This document shows, piece by piece, positions 52,838-61,367 of a stretch of DNA of 64,000 nt. The DNA lies in NCBI RefSeq assembly GCF_003385515.1, contig NZ_QNVT01000001.1:124001-188000 (forward strand), given 5' to 3'. The translations under genes and the position numbers were made by a program. Origin of the DNA: Chryseobacterium pennae. Lineage in GTDB: Bacteria > Bacteroidota > Bacteroidia > Flavobacteriales > Weeksellaceae. The notes below the pieces were generated by a model, which was not told the origin of the DNA, did not search any database, and saw only the letters and a list, made by a program, of their open reading frames with translations. Position 1 is the stretch's first letter; every line of letters starts with the position of its first letter.

Positions 52838-54271
52838 CTAAAACTGAAAATAAATAAATTCATTATTCCCGAAATTGGCATAACGGAGAATAATATAAAT
52901 AACAACCAGATAGAAAATACGTCGTATCAAAGGGCTGAATCTTTTAATTTCTAATCCGTGAAACCTTTCTCTGTTGATCCATTCTATAATCAGCATCAAT
53001 CCAATCAACGCCAATACTTTTACCGGCAACGGATGCGGAATAGAAAGCAATTCGCGGCTAAAAATTCTGCCAATATAGTGAATCGCCTGTGTTACAGATT
53101 CTGCCCTGAAAAAAATCCAGGCGATACAGGTGATCAAAAAAGTAAACAGGATCTGAAAACATTCTTTAAAAGAAGGTAAGAATTTTCCCTGAGCCGCAAC
53201 TTCCATATTCTGGCGATTTCTATTCATCATCAGCAAAGGCATAAAGTACAGAGCGTTGAGGCCACCCCAGATCATAAACGTCCAGTTGGCGCCATGCCAG
53301 AATCCCGAAACCAGGAAAATAATAAATGTATTTCTGATCTTCATCGAAAGCCCTCCTTTACTTCCTCCCAACGGAATATACAAGTAATCTCTGAACCATG
53401 AAGAAAGTGAAATATGCCATCTTCGCCAGAATTCTGCAATGTCTCTGGAGAAATAAGGAAATGCAAAGTTTTTCAGTAATTCAATACCAAATAGTCTGGA
53501 AACTCCCAGGGCAATATCGGAATATCCTGAAAAATCCCCATAGATCTGAAAAGCAAACAACACCGTTCCTATTACAAGGTTAGCAGGGCTTTCCGTCTGA
53601 TAATTGTTAAATATTTCATTCACCAATGGTGCACAATTATCAGCAATCACCATTTTTTTGAAAAATCCCCACAAAATCTGCCGCATCCCATCTACCGCCT
53701 GCTCATAGTTGAACACTCTCTTCCGCTGTATCTGAGGCAAAAGATGAGTAGCCCTTTCTATTGGTCCCGCCACAAGAAGGGGGAAATAACTCACAAAAAC
53801 CGCATAGTCTGTAAAACTTCTCTTAGCCTTTATTCTCTTTTTATAGACATCAATCACATAAGAAAGTCCATGAAATGTATAAAATGAAATTCCTACCGGA
53901 AGTATGACATTGAGCAGCCACATATTGGCCTTGAAGCCAAAACCGCCAAGAAGGTCTGCAAAGCTCTCAACAAAGAAATTATAATATTTAAAGAACCCTA
54001 GAAAACCAAGATTGATGGCAATACTTAAAGTAAGCCAGAATTTAGCTTCCCGGTTGGTCTTGCTGTTCTCAATTTTAATTCCTGATACATAATCCAGCCC
54101 AATGGAAAACATCAGTAAAAAAAGGAATCGCCAATCCCAGCAGGCATAGAAATAAAAACTGGCCAATAGCAACAGTCTGTTTTGCTCCTGAAATTTTCTG
54201 TTGAAAACAAACCAATAGAGGCAAAACACTATTGGTAAAAAAATAAGAAATCCTATTGAATTGAATAACAT
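52838..54271 (-). CDS. MBOAT-family O-acyltransferase with C-terminal acyl-shuttle hexapeptide (copy 1)
   Basis: A 477-residue AlgI/DltB-type membrane protein with about ten hydrophobic segments. GISFYTFHGLSYVIDVYK, PLLVAGPIERATHLLPQ, DIAEFWRRWHISLSSWFRDY and SGFWHGANWTFMIWG (conserved His of the active centre) are all present. The protein ends FIYFQF; Tyr474 in this F-x-Y-x-x-F hexapeptide corresponds to the acyl-accepting tyrosine described for Dlt-type acyl shuttles fused to MBOATs. It is translationally linked to the SGNH partner. The start codon is ATG at 54,271; 320 nt separate it from the second MBOAT/SGNH pair. Confidence 0.92.
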   Translation of the reverse strand: MLFNSIGFLIFLPIVFCLYWFVFNRKFQEQNRLLLLASFYFYACWDWRFLFLLMFSIGLDYVSGIKIENSKTNREAKFWLTLSIAINLGFLGFFKYYNFFVESFADLLGGFGFKANMWLLNVILPVGISFYTFHGLSYVIDVYKKRIKAKRSFTDYAVFVSYFPLLVAGPIERATHLLPQIQRKRVFNYEQAVDGMRQILWGFFKKMVIADNCAPLVNEIFNNYQTESPANLVIGTVLFAFQIYGDFSGYSDIALGVSRLFGIELLKNFAFPYFSRDIAEFWRRWHISLSSWFRDYLYIPLGGSKGGLSMKIRNTFIIFLVSGFWHGANWTFMIWGGLNALYFMPLLMMNRNRQNMEVAAQGKFLPSFKECFQILFTFLITCIAWIFFRAESVTQAIHYIGRIFSRELLSIPHPLPVKVLALIGLMLIIEWINRERFHGLEIKRFSPLIRRIFYLVVIYIILRYANFGNNEFIYFQF

Positions 54272-54591
54272 AGTAATTAGAAGGTATGGGTTATAATACT
54301 TCTCTGAAACCTATTGTTTCTGTTTTTATATTATTCTTTTTACAAAAAAATACAAAATTCAAGTTTTTCTCTGATAGAATATTCTTTATTAATGGAGGAA
54401 CATTTATTATTTCAATCATTGTAAGTGTTTTAGGTTACACGATTTGTTTTCTGATTTTAATTACTCTTCTGGCACGTTATCAGTGAATTCCGGAATTAAA
54501 TTTACAATTCTTATTACTAAAGCCTTATATATTATTCTTATTTTCTAAAAAATAATCCGCATTCAACCGTTTAAAATAACTCCGGTATTAT
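54272..54591. other. Gap between the two MBOAT/SGNH pairs
   Basis: 320 nt, very AT-rich. I see no terminator and no exact TAnnTTTG promoter for the left pair. A 66-codon plus-strand frame with hydrophobic content (54,286-54,486) has no supporting signal. The two pairs may be one long operon. Confidence 0.4.
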
Positions 54592-55530
54592 TTAATGAGA
54601 CAAAACATCTCTTGCTACAACTCCTGAAAAATCTTCAACGGATTTCTCATCCAAATGAACCTCATCCAGCCATTTATACGTGCTATCCAATCCATTATAA
54701 TTGATATAGGAAACGTTTGTTTTTGAAGCAACAGTCTGCATACGGCTATCAAAGTCCGGAAATGCCTTTTCTTCTATGGAATAAGGTACTTTATTGACTG
54801 GCATTCTTATGATCATCACTTTTCCGTGCTGCTTAAGAAAATCAATCGTTTTTTCAAGATAAAGAATTCTATTTTCAGATACTTTCAATCCGTCAATCCT
54901 TTCCTGAAGTTTTCTCATATTCTTTTCGTTGGACTTCTGCTGCTTTTCCGGCGCAACTTTTTTTATAATTTTCAGATCATATCTTCCGTTGTCTAAGATC
55001 GTAGAAACTCCAACGATGTTTTTAGGAGGTATGATTTTCTTATTAAGCTCATTGGTAATGGAAGCGTCATAACTTTCAAACAGATATTCAATATTGGGAT
55101 TGATGGCTACCCTTGAAGTTTTTGCAACACTTTTATCATTCTCAATATAAAATTCCGGACTGTCCGGTTTCTTTTTATCCACCATTAAGGCTGTAGGCTC
55201 AACAGTTACAATAAAAACACCATCCTTAGTTTCCGGTTTTATCTTTTTCTCAATAGACTCCAGATATTTGGGACCGTAAGGAGAGTGTGCCCAGGTAAAC
55301 GAATAATTATATATAGCCGTATTAGGATATTTTGAGTGCAAAATGCGATCCATAATAACAGGATCCATCAATGCAGCCCTTGAGCTTCCCAATACAAAAG
55401 AATTCTGCTGGGGAGAGGTAAATCTTCTATAAAAATCATCCGAATGTTTTGATAAAAAATAGATTGCATATCCTAATACCAATAAAGGCAGGATAGAAAA
55501 TAGGATCAATTTTAAAAGTGATTTCTTCAT
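54592..55530 (-). CDS. SGNH/DltD-like extracytoplasmic acyltransferase partner of MBOAT (copy 2)
   Basis: A 312-residue paralogue of the 51,919 protein. A signal anchor (LLKLILFSILPLLVLGYAIY) precedes FVLGSSRAAL, where Ser50 aligns exactly with Ser50 of copy 1 but Asp of GDSR is replaced by Ser. LDEVHLDEKS supplies the C-terminal Asp289/His292 pair. A Lys-rich insertion (~195-225) is specific to this copy. It follows the MBOAT of copy 2 by 52 nt. Active-site geometry should be preserved despite the GSSR variant. Confidence 0.78.
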   Translation of the reverse strand: MKKSLLKLILFSILPLLVLGYAIYFLSKHSDDFYRRFTSPQQNSFVLGSSRAALMDPVIMDRILHSKYPNTAIYNYSFTWAHSPYGPKYLESIEKKIKPETKDGVFIVTVEPTALMVDKKKPDSPEFYIENDKSVAKTSRVAINPNIEYLFESYDASITNELNKKIIPPKNIVGVSTILDNGRYDLKIIKKVAPEKQQKSNEKNMRKLQERIDGLKVSENRILYLEKTIDFLKQHGKVMIIRMPVNKVPYSIEEKAFPDFDSRMQTVASKTNVSYINYNGLDSTYKWLDEVHLDEKSVEDFSGVVARDVLSH

Positions 55531-55582
55531 AATTTAAATTATGCTTGAGCTTACTGGGTTCTTTCTATAATTTCTGTTAATA

Positions 55583-57019
55583 TTAAAACATGGCGTACAT
55601 AAATCCTTTAGGAGCTATATAAAACAGAAAAACCAAAAACACCAATACATAATAAAAGCCCCATCGTAAAACGACATTCTTTTTCACCAAAATCTCCTTA
55701 ATGGCATATTCCTTATCCCGGTTTCCCCATTCCAGCAACAGCATAAATACCATTACCAATATAACTTCTTTCTGGATTGGAAAATTGGGCAGCTGGAAAA
55801 ATGACAATGAGAAAATTCCCTGATAATATTTCGCCGCCATTTCCATATCTTTTGAAAAGAAAAGGATCATCAATAAAGTGAAAAGAACAAACGTTACAGG
55901 AATATTCTTTATTTCATCTTTTGTAGGTATGAAATTGTTCGATGTTTTAATCTTTTTATTCATTTTCCCACTCAGAATCAATGGAATAAACATGATTCCG
56001 CTTACCAGTCCATGAATAATATAATGCCATTCTGCTCCATGCCAGAATCCCACTACCAGAAAATTAATAATGATGGCCATAATCAATCCATATTTATCAT
56101 AATCTCTGAAATGGATGGATAAAGGAGTAAAAACATATTCAGTAAGCCAGGAGGTCAAAGAAATATGCCATCTTCTCCAGTAATCGGCAACATTCTGGGC
56201 AAACAGTGGATAATTAAAATTGGGTTGAATTTTAATCCCTAACAGCTTGGAAATACCTATAGCCATGTCCGTATATCCTGAGAAATCTGAATACAACTGG
56301 ATAAAATACAATACTGCCCCGGCAAATAAAGCGCTTCCGTTTAAGGTATGATAAGAATCAAATAGCTGAGAAGTAATTCCGGCAATATTATCTGCTACTA
56401 CCAACTTTTTGAAAAGCCCCCATAAAACTTGTTTCAGTCCATCCGTAAATTGAGGGGAAGAAAATTCTCTTTTTATTTTCAGATTTTTCAAAAATGGTGT
56501 GGCTCTGTCAATTGGTCCGGCAATAATACATGGAAAAAAGGCGATAAAAACGGCATAATCCAGTAGAGATGGAATTTCCTTCAGCTTATTATTCCTGATA
56601 TCCAACAAATAACTTATCATCCTGAACGAATAGAAACTAATCCCTATCGGAAAAATAATCTTTAATATTCCCAGTTGATCCTTAGCTCCAAAAAGGTGCA
56701 GAAAATCATTAAAGTTCTCAATAAAGAAATTAAAATATTTAAAATACAAAAGCTGAATCAGGACAATAAAAACCCCTGACCTCAACCACCATACCTTAGA
56801 CTTTTCTTTCTGAGCAGATTTTATTTTATTCCCTACAAAATAGGTAACCCCTGTAGTAGCAACCAATAATGATAAAAACTCCCAACTCCAACTGCTGTAA
56901 AAGACATAGCTTCCTATAAGCAGAATTATATTTTGGATCTTCGAGGTTTTTCCACCGAGATAATAAATAAAATAGAGCGCAATAAAGAAAATTATAAAGC
57001 TGTATGAATTAAGAAGCAT
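55583..57019 (-). CDS. MBOAT-family O-acyltransferase with C-terminal acyl-shuttle hexapeptide (copy 2)
   Basis: A 478-residue paralogue of copy 1: GISFYSFRMISYLLDIRNN, PCIIAGPIDRATPFLKNL, NVADYWRRWHISLTSWLTEY and VGFWHGAEWHYIIHG with the conserved histidine. It ends FMYAMF, again F-x-Y-x-x-F, with Tyr475 in the same place as in copy 1. It starts 10 nt after the carrier-protein gene, so carrier, MBOAT and SGNH partner are made together, as in dlt operons. The predicted donor is an acyl thioester on that carrier. Confidence 0.92.
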   Translation of the reverse strand: MLLNSYSFIIFFIALYFIYYLGGKTSKIQNIILLIGSYVFYSSWSWEFLSLLVATTGVTYFVGNKIKSAQKEKSKVWWLRSGVFIVLIQLLYFKYFNFFIENFNDFLHLFGAKDQLGILKIIFPIGISFYSFRMISYLLDIRNNKLKEIPSLLDYAVFIAFFPCIIAGPIDRATPFLKNLKIKREFSSPQFTDGLKQVLWGLFKKLVVADNIAGITSQLFDSYHTLNGSALFAGAVLYFIQLYSDFSGYTDMAIGISKLLGIKIQPNFNYPLFAQNVADYWRRWHISLTSWLTEYVFTPLSIHFRDYDKYGLIMAIIINFLVVGFWHGAEWHYIIHGLVSGIMFIPLILSGKMNKKIKTSNNFIPTKDEIKNIPVTFVLFTLLMILFFSKDMEMAAKYYQGIFSLSFFQLPNFPIQKEVILVMVFMLLLEWGNRDKEYAIKEILVKKNVVLRWGFYYVLVFLVFLFYIAPKGFMYAMF

Positions 57020-57029
57020 ACAACATCTG

Positions 57030-57266
57030 TTATTTAGAAGTTATAGAGTCTATCATTTCCCCTACATCATTCCAGCTTCTGATTTCTGATGAAGTAAAGC
57101 GGATTCCAAATGCTTTTTCTACCGCTACAATTAACTGAATATGAGAAAGTGAATCCCATTCTTCAATGTCTTCGGCAGTAGTTTCCGGAGTCAGTACAAT
57201 TTCATTATTATCCAGTTCATCACGGAAAATATCAGTCAGCTTAGCTAAAATTTCATCTTTGTTCAT
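57030..57266 (-). CDS. Acyl carrier protein
   Basis: A 78-residue four-helix carrier. I start it at ATG 57,266 (MNKDEILAKL); a TTG four codons upstream is less likely. EEWDSLSHIQL carries the phosphopantetheine attachment site at Ser39. It is dedicated to its neighbours rather than fatty-acid synthesis by position: the FkbH-like gene ends 18 nt upstream and the MBOAT gene begins 10 nt downstream. It is the likely receiver of the C3 or acyl unit made by the FkbH-like protein. Confidence 0.93.
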   Translation of the reverse strand: MNKDEILAKLTDIFRDELDNNEIVLTPETTAEDIEEWDSLSHIQLIVAVEKAFGIRFTSSEIRSWNDVGEMIDSITSK

Positions 57267-57284
57267 AGTGTCTTGCAATGTGTT

Positions 57285-59012
57285 TTATAGTTTATGATTA
57301 ATATATACTTGTTTGTTTTTGTAGTCCTCTACATCCAGCACCCATCGTTCATCCTTTTCTGTGAAGCCCAATCCTTCATAATGATCCATAACCATTTGGT
57401 TCTTCGCCGTTGGAATAAACTCTCCTTCTACATATCTATATCCGTTTTTCCGGGCGACATCTAAAATCGTATTTAAAGTAAAGTCTTCCATTCCCCTTTT
57501 CAGAACACGGCAACTCATCAGCCATGTATCTATAAAGAGTGTTTCCTGATCTTTCTTTTCAAGAACAATTACACAGATCAGTCCATTATCACCATACTTA
57601 TCTTCGAGAGTAAAAGAAATGGTATAATGAGCATCTGAATTCATCAATTCTTCAACGTCCTGTTCCGTATACCTTATTGTCCTCAGGTTAAACTGATTGG
57701 AACGTTGTGTTAATTGGGAAACTCTCGGTTTTGAAAAACTATTGAATGCCTGAACATCGGAAACCATATGAAGACTCTTAAGAAAATCTTCAACGTTCGT
57801 GAATCGCTCTACATCAACAATCCTCTGGGCTTCTACCTGATACTGTTTCGTTCTTTCAGCATCATTTTCTGAAAAGCTTGCTGTTTCGAAAAGATTTAAG
57901 CCGTAAAGGTATTCCAGATATTCTGCGGGATCTTCCGGAAGTTCCAGAACACAAACCTCAGGCAGGTTTTCTCTTACAATATTCCTTTCAAACGGGTTAT
58001 CATCCAGAAATACCATAGAATCAAATCCTATATTCAGAATTCCCTGAATTTTCCTGATATTATCTGCCTTATTCTCCCAATTGGCAACAAAAACAGCAAT
58101 ATCATCAAGCTTAAGAACCATGTCAGGATGTTTCTCGAAAGGCTCTTTGGCTTTATCTTCATCATTTTTACTGCAGACAGCAAGGATCACTCCTCTTTGC
58201 TGAAGGGCCTTCACCCAATATTGGAATTCTGTAAATGCTTTTCCGATCCCAAAACTTCCAATCTGTATTTTTTCAAGGCCATCATCACCAATAATCCCGC
58301 CCCAGGTCGTATTATCCAGATCAAGAATCAGACACTTTTTAAATTTACCTTCCAATGAAGAAATGATTCCGGTAATATGATGAGCTACAATGGGTAATAC
58401 ATCCAGAGACAGCACCATTTCCGTATTCACATAGATATTAGGAGAAAACATAAAATCTCTTCCCCATTTATTCTGAATGGAAACCAGATCTGCAATAAAA
58501 AAATTATCATTTTTAAATGCAATTTCTGCTGAAAGAAGATAATTAAGTTTATTCTGCTGGAAAACAAATGAGGACTCTACCTTATTGGAAAAATTCCCAA
58601 AAACCTGATTATTGATCAATGGAAAATTACAGTAGATTACTCTGCTTTTGCTTCGTTCCTGTATCGTTTTATATAACTCTGTCACATAAACAAGCTTATT
58701 TTCTGCAAAGCAAACCTGAGGATCATATGATTTGTAATACTGAGCCAATAACTTATGAGACGATTCAAAAATGATCGTATAATGAGCATTGAATTCATAG
58801 TATTCAGATGTTGGATCCAGAATCTGACGGGAAATCTGCCCGAAATCAGCCTCAAAGATTTCAAATTCAAAACCTTCATTTATTGCGGTTCCTTTTAAGG
58901 CAACATTCAGGAATTGAGTTGCGGTATCGCCCAGCAGAGCAATTTTTATTTTTTTTAATCCTTTGGAATCTTTACGAAGTTCTTTTTTAAGCTCCGAAAA
59001 TGTTTTATACAT
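57285..59012 (-). CDS. FkbH-like HAD-IIIC protein
   Basis: A 575-residue protein. The N-terminal ~190 residues (KIALLGDTATQFLNVALKGT) look like the SGNH-like domain common in FkbH proteins. The HAD domain begins CLILDLDNTTWGGIIGDDG near residue 230, with CSKNDEDKAKEPF and VFLDDNPFERNIVRENLP following. The C-terminal part (RSNQFNLRTIRYTEQDVE, MSCRVLKRGMEDFTL) is GNAT-like. Characterised FkbH proteins take 1,3-bisphosphoglycerate, remove phosphate and load a glyceryl unit on an acyl carrier protein. With the carrier gene next door the same reaction is likely here. Another small hydroxyacyl unit is possible. Confidence 0.92.
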   Translation of the reverse strand: MYKTFSELKKELRKDSKGLKKIKIALLGDTATQFLNVALKGTAINEGFEFEIFEADFGQISRQILDPTSEYYEFNAHYTIIFESSHKLLAQYYKSYDPQVCFAENKLVYVTELYKTIQERSKSRVIYCNFPLINNQVFGNFSNKVESSFVFQQNKLNYLLSAEIAFKNDNFFIADLVSIQNKWGRDFMFSPNIYVNTEMVLSLDVLPIVAHHITGIISSLEGKFKKCLILDLDNTTWGGIIGDDGLEKIQIGSFGIGKAFTEFQYWVKALQQRGVILAVCSKNDEDKAKEPFEKHPDMVLKLDDIAVFVANWENKADNIRKIQGILNIGFDSMVFLDDNPFERNIVRENLPEVCVLELPEDPAEYLEYLYGLNLFETASFSENDAERTKQYQVEAQRIVDVERFTNVEDFLKSLHMVSDVQAFNSFSKPRVSQLTQRSNQFNLRTIRYTEQDVEELMNSDAHYTISFTLEDKYGDNGLICVIVLEKKDQETLFIDTWLMSCRVLKRGMEDFTLNTILDVARKNGYRYVEGEFIPTAKNQMVMDHYEGLGFTEKDERWVLDVEDYKNKQVYINHKL

Positions 59013-59027
59013 AAATATTCTTTTTTA

Positions 59028-59150
59028 TTAAAACATCAATGTATGCTCTCCCGGCACTGAAAGCGTTTTTTTATTATATTCCTGACCAATGAATTTCTGT
59101 ATCAGATCTTCATCTGAAATATAAATGTTGGGAACCATTCTCATTTCCAT
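59028..59150 (-). CDS. Possible 40-residue protein at the head of the acylation operon
   Basis: The frame begins ATG 59,150 (MEMRMVPNIYISDEDLIQKF) and ends 15 nt before the FkbH-like start. It lies 18 nt after a consensus promoter, which makes translation plausible. It has no membrane segment, so it is not a DltX-type microprotein. It could be a leader peptide, a small partner of the module, or the remnant of a longer enzyme. I do not recognise a family. Confidence 0.45.
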   Translation of the reverse strand: MEMRMVPNIYISDEDLIQKFIGQEYNKKTLSVPGEHTLMF

Positions 59151-59168
59151 AATTGTGTTGCTTTGTTA

Positions 59169-59198
59169 CAAAAATAAAGATTTTTATCTGATTTTCAA
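59169..59198 (-). promoter_or_regulatory. Consensus promoter of the FkbH-ACP-MBOAT-SGNH operon
   Basis: TTG (59198-59196), a 19-nt spacer, TATTTTTG (59176-59169): an exact match. The -33 element lies in the last codons of the preceding acyltransferase gene. Confidence 0.75.
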
Positions 59199-60203
59199 CT
59201 TTTTCAGATAATCTCTCAGTGGTTTTTCAATACACTGATAAAACAAAATAGAAGTCAGGATAACAACGATTATATAAATCCCAAATACAGTATCAATAGA
59301 AAAATTATACTTACGCACCAATTCTCTCAGAATATAAAGAACAGGAATATGCGTAATATACACCGCATAACTTGCCTCACCGAGATATTCCAGAGGTTTC
59401 AAAGAAAACAGCTTCGTTAAGATCCCATTATTCTTTGATATTAAAATAATAAGCGGAATAAAAAAGACAGCCATCAACCCATTATGATAAAATACAGGAA
59501 GGAAAATCAATGATAACAATACAAGTCCGAAAATAATAATTACAGGAATATCATAATTCTTCTGCCCTGAATTTTTCACAAAAAAAAGTCCCGCAAGGTT
59601 TCCCACTAAAAATTCATTGATATGCATCAGCGGAAAATAATACAACAGCTCATGGCTTCTTGTATGAGGTCCTTTATAATAAGATGAATCAGCATAGAGA
59701 CTGCAGAATACCTGTGTAACGATCCAGATAATAACTGTTATCACCCAGATCCTTTTATTTCCTTTAGAATAAAAATAATTATACAGAAAGGGAAACAAAA
59801 GATAAAACAGAAGTTCTACAGAAATAGACCAACCGGGAAAATTCACAATCATGCCTTTCAAAACCCAACTCTGAAACCCGGACAGATATAAAATGCATTC
59901 ATAAAGAGTGGAACTGGAATATCTGGTCACCAAATACAGCAAAAGCCCCAGTACATACAGAGGATAAATTTTTGCAAACCTGTTTTTATAGTAATCAGAA
60001 TATTCGATCTTATCTTTTCTATGGTAAGCCACAATCATAATAAAACCTGAAAGAATGAAGAAGTAGCTGACTCCTACATTTGCTTTCAGGAATATATTGG
60101 ATATATAATCAATTTTATATAAAAACAGATCTTTATTGAAATGGGAAATAACAATCGCCATTGCTGCAAGAAATCTGGTAAACGTTATCTGGCTGATTCT
60201 CAT
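59184..60203 (-). CDS. Acyltransferase 3 family membrane protein (OafA/WecH-like)
   Basis: A 339-residue integral membrane protein with about ten helices that moves acetyl or similar groups to exported sugars. RISQITFTRFLAAMAIVISH has the conserved His near residue 20; FFILSGFIMIVAYHRKD and FAKIYPLYVLGLLL give the family's R-x10-H-type region, and ILFYQCIEKPLRDYLK closes the protein. It supplies a further modification besides the MBOAT module. It is upstream of, and on the same strand as, the FkbH operon. Confidence 0.93.
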   Translation of the reverse strand: MRISQITFTRFLAAMAIVISHFNKDLFLYKIDYISNIFLKANVGVSYFFILSGFIMIVAYHRKDKIEYSDYYKNRFAKIYPLYVLGLLLYLVTRYSSSTLYECILYLSGFQSWVLKGMIVNFPGWSISVELLFYLLFPFLYNYFYSKGNKRIWVITVIIWIVTQVFCSLYADSSYYKGPHTRSHELLYYFPLMHINEFLVGNLAGLFFVKNSGQKNYDIPVIIIFGLVLLSLIFLPVFYHNGLMAVFFIPLIILISKNNGILTKLFSLKPLEYLGEASYAVYITHIPVLYILRELVRKYNFSIDTVFGIYIIVVILTSILFYQCIEKPLRDYLKKLKIR

Positions 60204-60328
60204 AAAACTCTTAAACAGCCGTATTATAAATTGTGTATGAAGATTTTGTCATCCAGAAATCTTTAACTATAGGCTCATGATATTTTTATCCGAATAGAAT
60301 AACAAAAGAAATTATCCCTGCTATGAAA

Positions 60329-61144
60329 CTATTTAATAAAAACACCTATATATTTCCCTTCGTATTCAACTACTGTGGTCCCTATATTATTTTTTTCACA
60401 AAAATCCTGATAGGCAGAATTATCACCAATATCATCACTGATGAACACACCACCTTTCTTTAAATGACTGTAAAGCTCATCATATGCCCACATTCTTCCA
60501 TTATAGCTCTTATCAGAATCATAGTGAAGAACATCAAAGACCGTATTTTCTGCAAAGATCTTCGGCAATGATTCCTTATCAGCAAAACGAAATAACTTCC
60601 AGTTGCCTTTAAGCGTTTCAGGAACTACATACCCTACATATTGATCTCCATCCTGTGCAAGATAAGGCATATCTGAACTGTATAGCGTTCCATTTCTTTT
60701 TACCAGAGATAAAAGTGATGCCAGTGAAGACCATCCGTATGCTACACCTGTTTCCACCACATGCTGAGCATTTGTAAACTCACACGCATAGTAGATCAGC
60801 TCCAAAGCTCCGGGGCCACCCATTTTTACGGGACAATCCTTTTCTCTTTGGCTAGCCTTTGCTAAAATTTCCTGATAATCACTACGAAAAGCATCTGTTC
60901 CAAGCCCAAAAAGCTTTGAAACGGCTTCTTTCTGAGATACTGCCCTTTCGGCTGCCCAGGAATTCGTTTTTTCCTTCCCTTTAAAAGCATTGCCTCTGTT
61001 GACTGTATTTTTAATAATTTTCCGGCCTAATTCCGGATAAAGGTCGGGTCTTTTCAGATATCCGATAAATGTTTTGAGAACTCTTGTTATTTCACTCACT
61101 GTGTTATCTTTATAATAAAGCAAAAATAAAGATTTTTTTTTCAT
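60329..61144 (-). CDS. SAM-dependent methyltransferase, class I
   Basis: A 271-residue protein. VVETGVAYGWSSLASLLSLV near residue 132 is motif I with the SAM-binding glycine region; VLHYDSDKSYNGRMWAYDEL and LKKGGVFISDDIGDNSAYQD supply the acidic post-I and motif IV-V parts. It belongs with Methyltransf_24/TylF-like sugar O-methyltransferases. In ABC-exported O-polysaccharides, a terminal methyl group can be the chain-length signal read by Wzt, so this gene may cap the chain (inference). The N-terminal ~90 residues are Lys-rich and unlike the catalytic part. Confidence 0.85.
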   Translation of the reverse strand: MKKKSLFLLYYKDNTVSEITRVLKTFIGYLKRPDLYPELGRKIIKNTVNRGNAFKGKEKTNSWAAERAVSQKEAVSKLFGLGTDAFRSDYQEILAKASQREKDCPVKMGGPGALELIYYACEFTNAQHVVETGVAYGWSSLASLLSLVKRNGTLYSSDMPYLAQDGDQYVGYVVPETLKGNWKLFRFADKESLPKIFAENTVFDVLHYDSDKSYNGRMWAYDELYSHLKKGGVFISDDIGDNSAYQDFCEKNNIGTTVVEYEGKYIGVFIK

Positions 61145-61160
61145 TTATATAAAAACAGAT

Positions 61161-61168
61161 TATATTTG
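61161..61168 (+). promoter_or_regulatory. Possible -7 box (TATATTTG) for the right-hand glycosyltransferases
   Basis: An exact TAnnTTTG element in the divergent gap, about 200 nt before the next plus-strand gene. No -33 TTG was seen. The stretch after it contains a 60-codon GTG-initiated frame that I do not accept as a gene. Confidence 0.4.
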
Positions 61169-61367
61169 TGTAACTCAAGTGAAAAAGCATTACCCTATCC
61201 CTATTATGAAAGATGCCAGTTTATCATCAGGATCTCATTGTTCAATGAACCCTTTTTTATCAGAATATTTTCTGGAATATCTGCCGGCAATACCTGATAA
61301 AAATAACAAGTCCTGTAATCTTTACACTCAGACTGAAATTAATGCTCAACACTCTTTATAACTCAAT

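Noticed and set aside
54286..54486. 66-codon plus-strand frame with hydrophobic residues between the MBOAT pairs
   Set aside because: It has no promoter, lies opposite to all neighbours and consists of AT-rich runs that give Phe/Ile/Leu by chance.
61179..61361. 60-codon GTG-initiated frame before the right-hand glycosyltransferase
   Set aside because: It is likely chance in the leader; no family resemblance and no ATG near the promoter.
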